DNA of 37,586 bases, taken from NCBI GenBank assembly GCA_026399645.1, contig JAPLQN010000055.1, positions 1-37,586 on the forward strand, written 5' to 3'. Below, in pieces: positions 37,551-37,586 of the stretch (positions within the stretch are counted from its first letter, which is position 1; each line of letters begins with the position of its first letter). The position numbers and the translations under genes are program-made. Under the pieces are notes generated by a model, which saw only the letters and a program-made list of their open reading frames with translations, was not told the DNA's origin and searched no databases. The DNA is from Candidatus Methylopumilus sp. (GTDB taxonomy: Bacteria; Pseudomonadota; Gammaproteobacteria; Burkholderiales; Methylophilaceae).

Positions 37551-37586
37551 TTATTTAACCCTGAACGTAATTCTTGCTCTGGTTAA
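37551..37586 (-). CDS. infA: Translation initiation factor IF-1, C-terminal fragment
   Basis: The last 36 bases read on the minus strand as LTRARITFRVK followed by TAA. This matches the C-terminus of IF-1, where the pattern DLTRxRI(T/V)FR is conserved. The gene continues beyond the window edge, and 33 bases separate it from rpmJ. IF-1 blocks the ribosomal A site during initiation. The assignment rests on a short peptide plus conserved gene order. Confidence 0.85.
   Translation of the reverse strand, partial: LTRARITFRVK

Overview
The window is an AT-rich, densely packed stretch of bacterial chromosome made almost entirely of housekeeping genes. The gene content points to a betaproteobacterium. 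Markers are an APH-fold homoserine kinase, a dusB-fis-purH order, Coq7 followed by a DUF2322-like protein, a BPSS1780-like membrane protein, an S4 protein with four zinc-type cysteines, and groE carrying both CIRCE and a sigma-32-like promoter. Low GC, gaps of a few bases, overlapping genes and a short Fis suggest a streamlined Methylophilales-type organism (Methylopumilus/OM43-like). That placement is inference; no database search was possible. I see no insertion sequence, prophage, CRISPR array, tRNA or rRNA, and no base-composition break that would mark transferred DNA.

Layout. 1-3409: a secreted NlpC/P60 peptidase converges on a SelT/SelW-like thioredoxin-fold protein; a tight ctp-coq7-DUF2322 run follows. 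3418-8102 (minus strand): aldo/keto reductase, bioA, PBP4-type dacB, a periplasmic FKBP and an OsmC-like protein. 8103-10290: the groES-groEL operon with its heat-shock control region and terminator. 10333-15353: uvrD converges on a minus-strand run of LOG-family protein, DUF2782, thrB and a membrane protein. 15375-18840: polA and a CinA-like domain protein. 18914-25862: a long plus-strand run of dusB, fis, purH, purD, tsaC, hemF and an amino acid permease, closed by a bidirectional terminator. 25893-29063 (minus strand): ilvD, a hexose-6-phosphate mutarotase and a small cytochrome c. 29127-32077: lgt converges on cstA and a 59-residue YbdD-like gene. 32217-34338: coaBC, dut, rpmB, rpmG. 34407-37586 (minus strand): the end of the spc operon (infA fragment, rpmJ) and the alpha operon (rpsM, rpsK, rpsD, rpoA, rplQ).

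No stretch longer than about 160 bases lacks a gene. I found no evidence of a novel multi-gene system. The points worth a second look are regulatory or architectural: the composite groE control region, a terminator placed directly against the thrB start codon, three convergent gene pairs whose stop codons overlap by exactly four bases, a divergent polA/LOG pair with almost no intergenic DNA, and several essential genes beginning with TTG.
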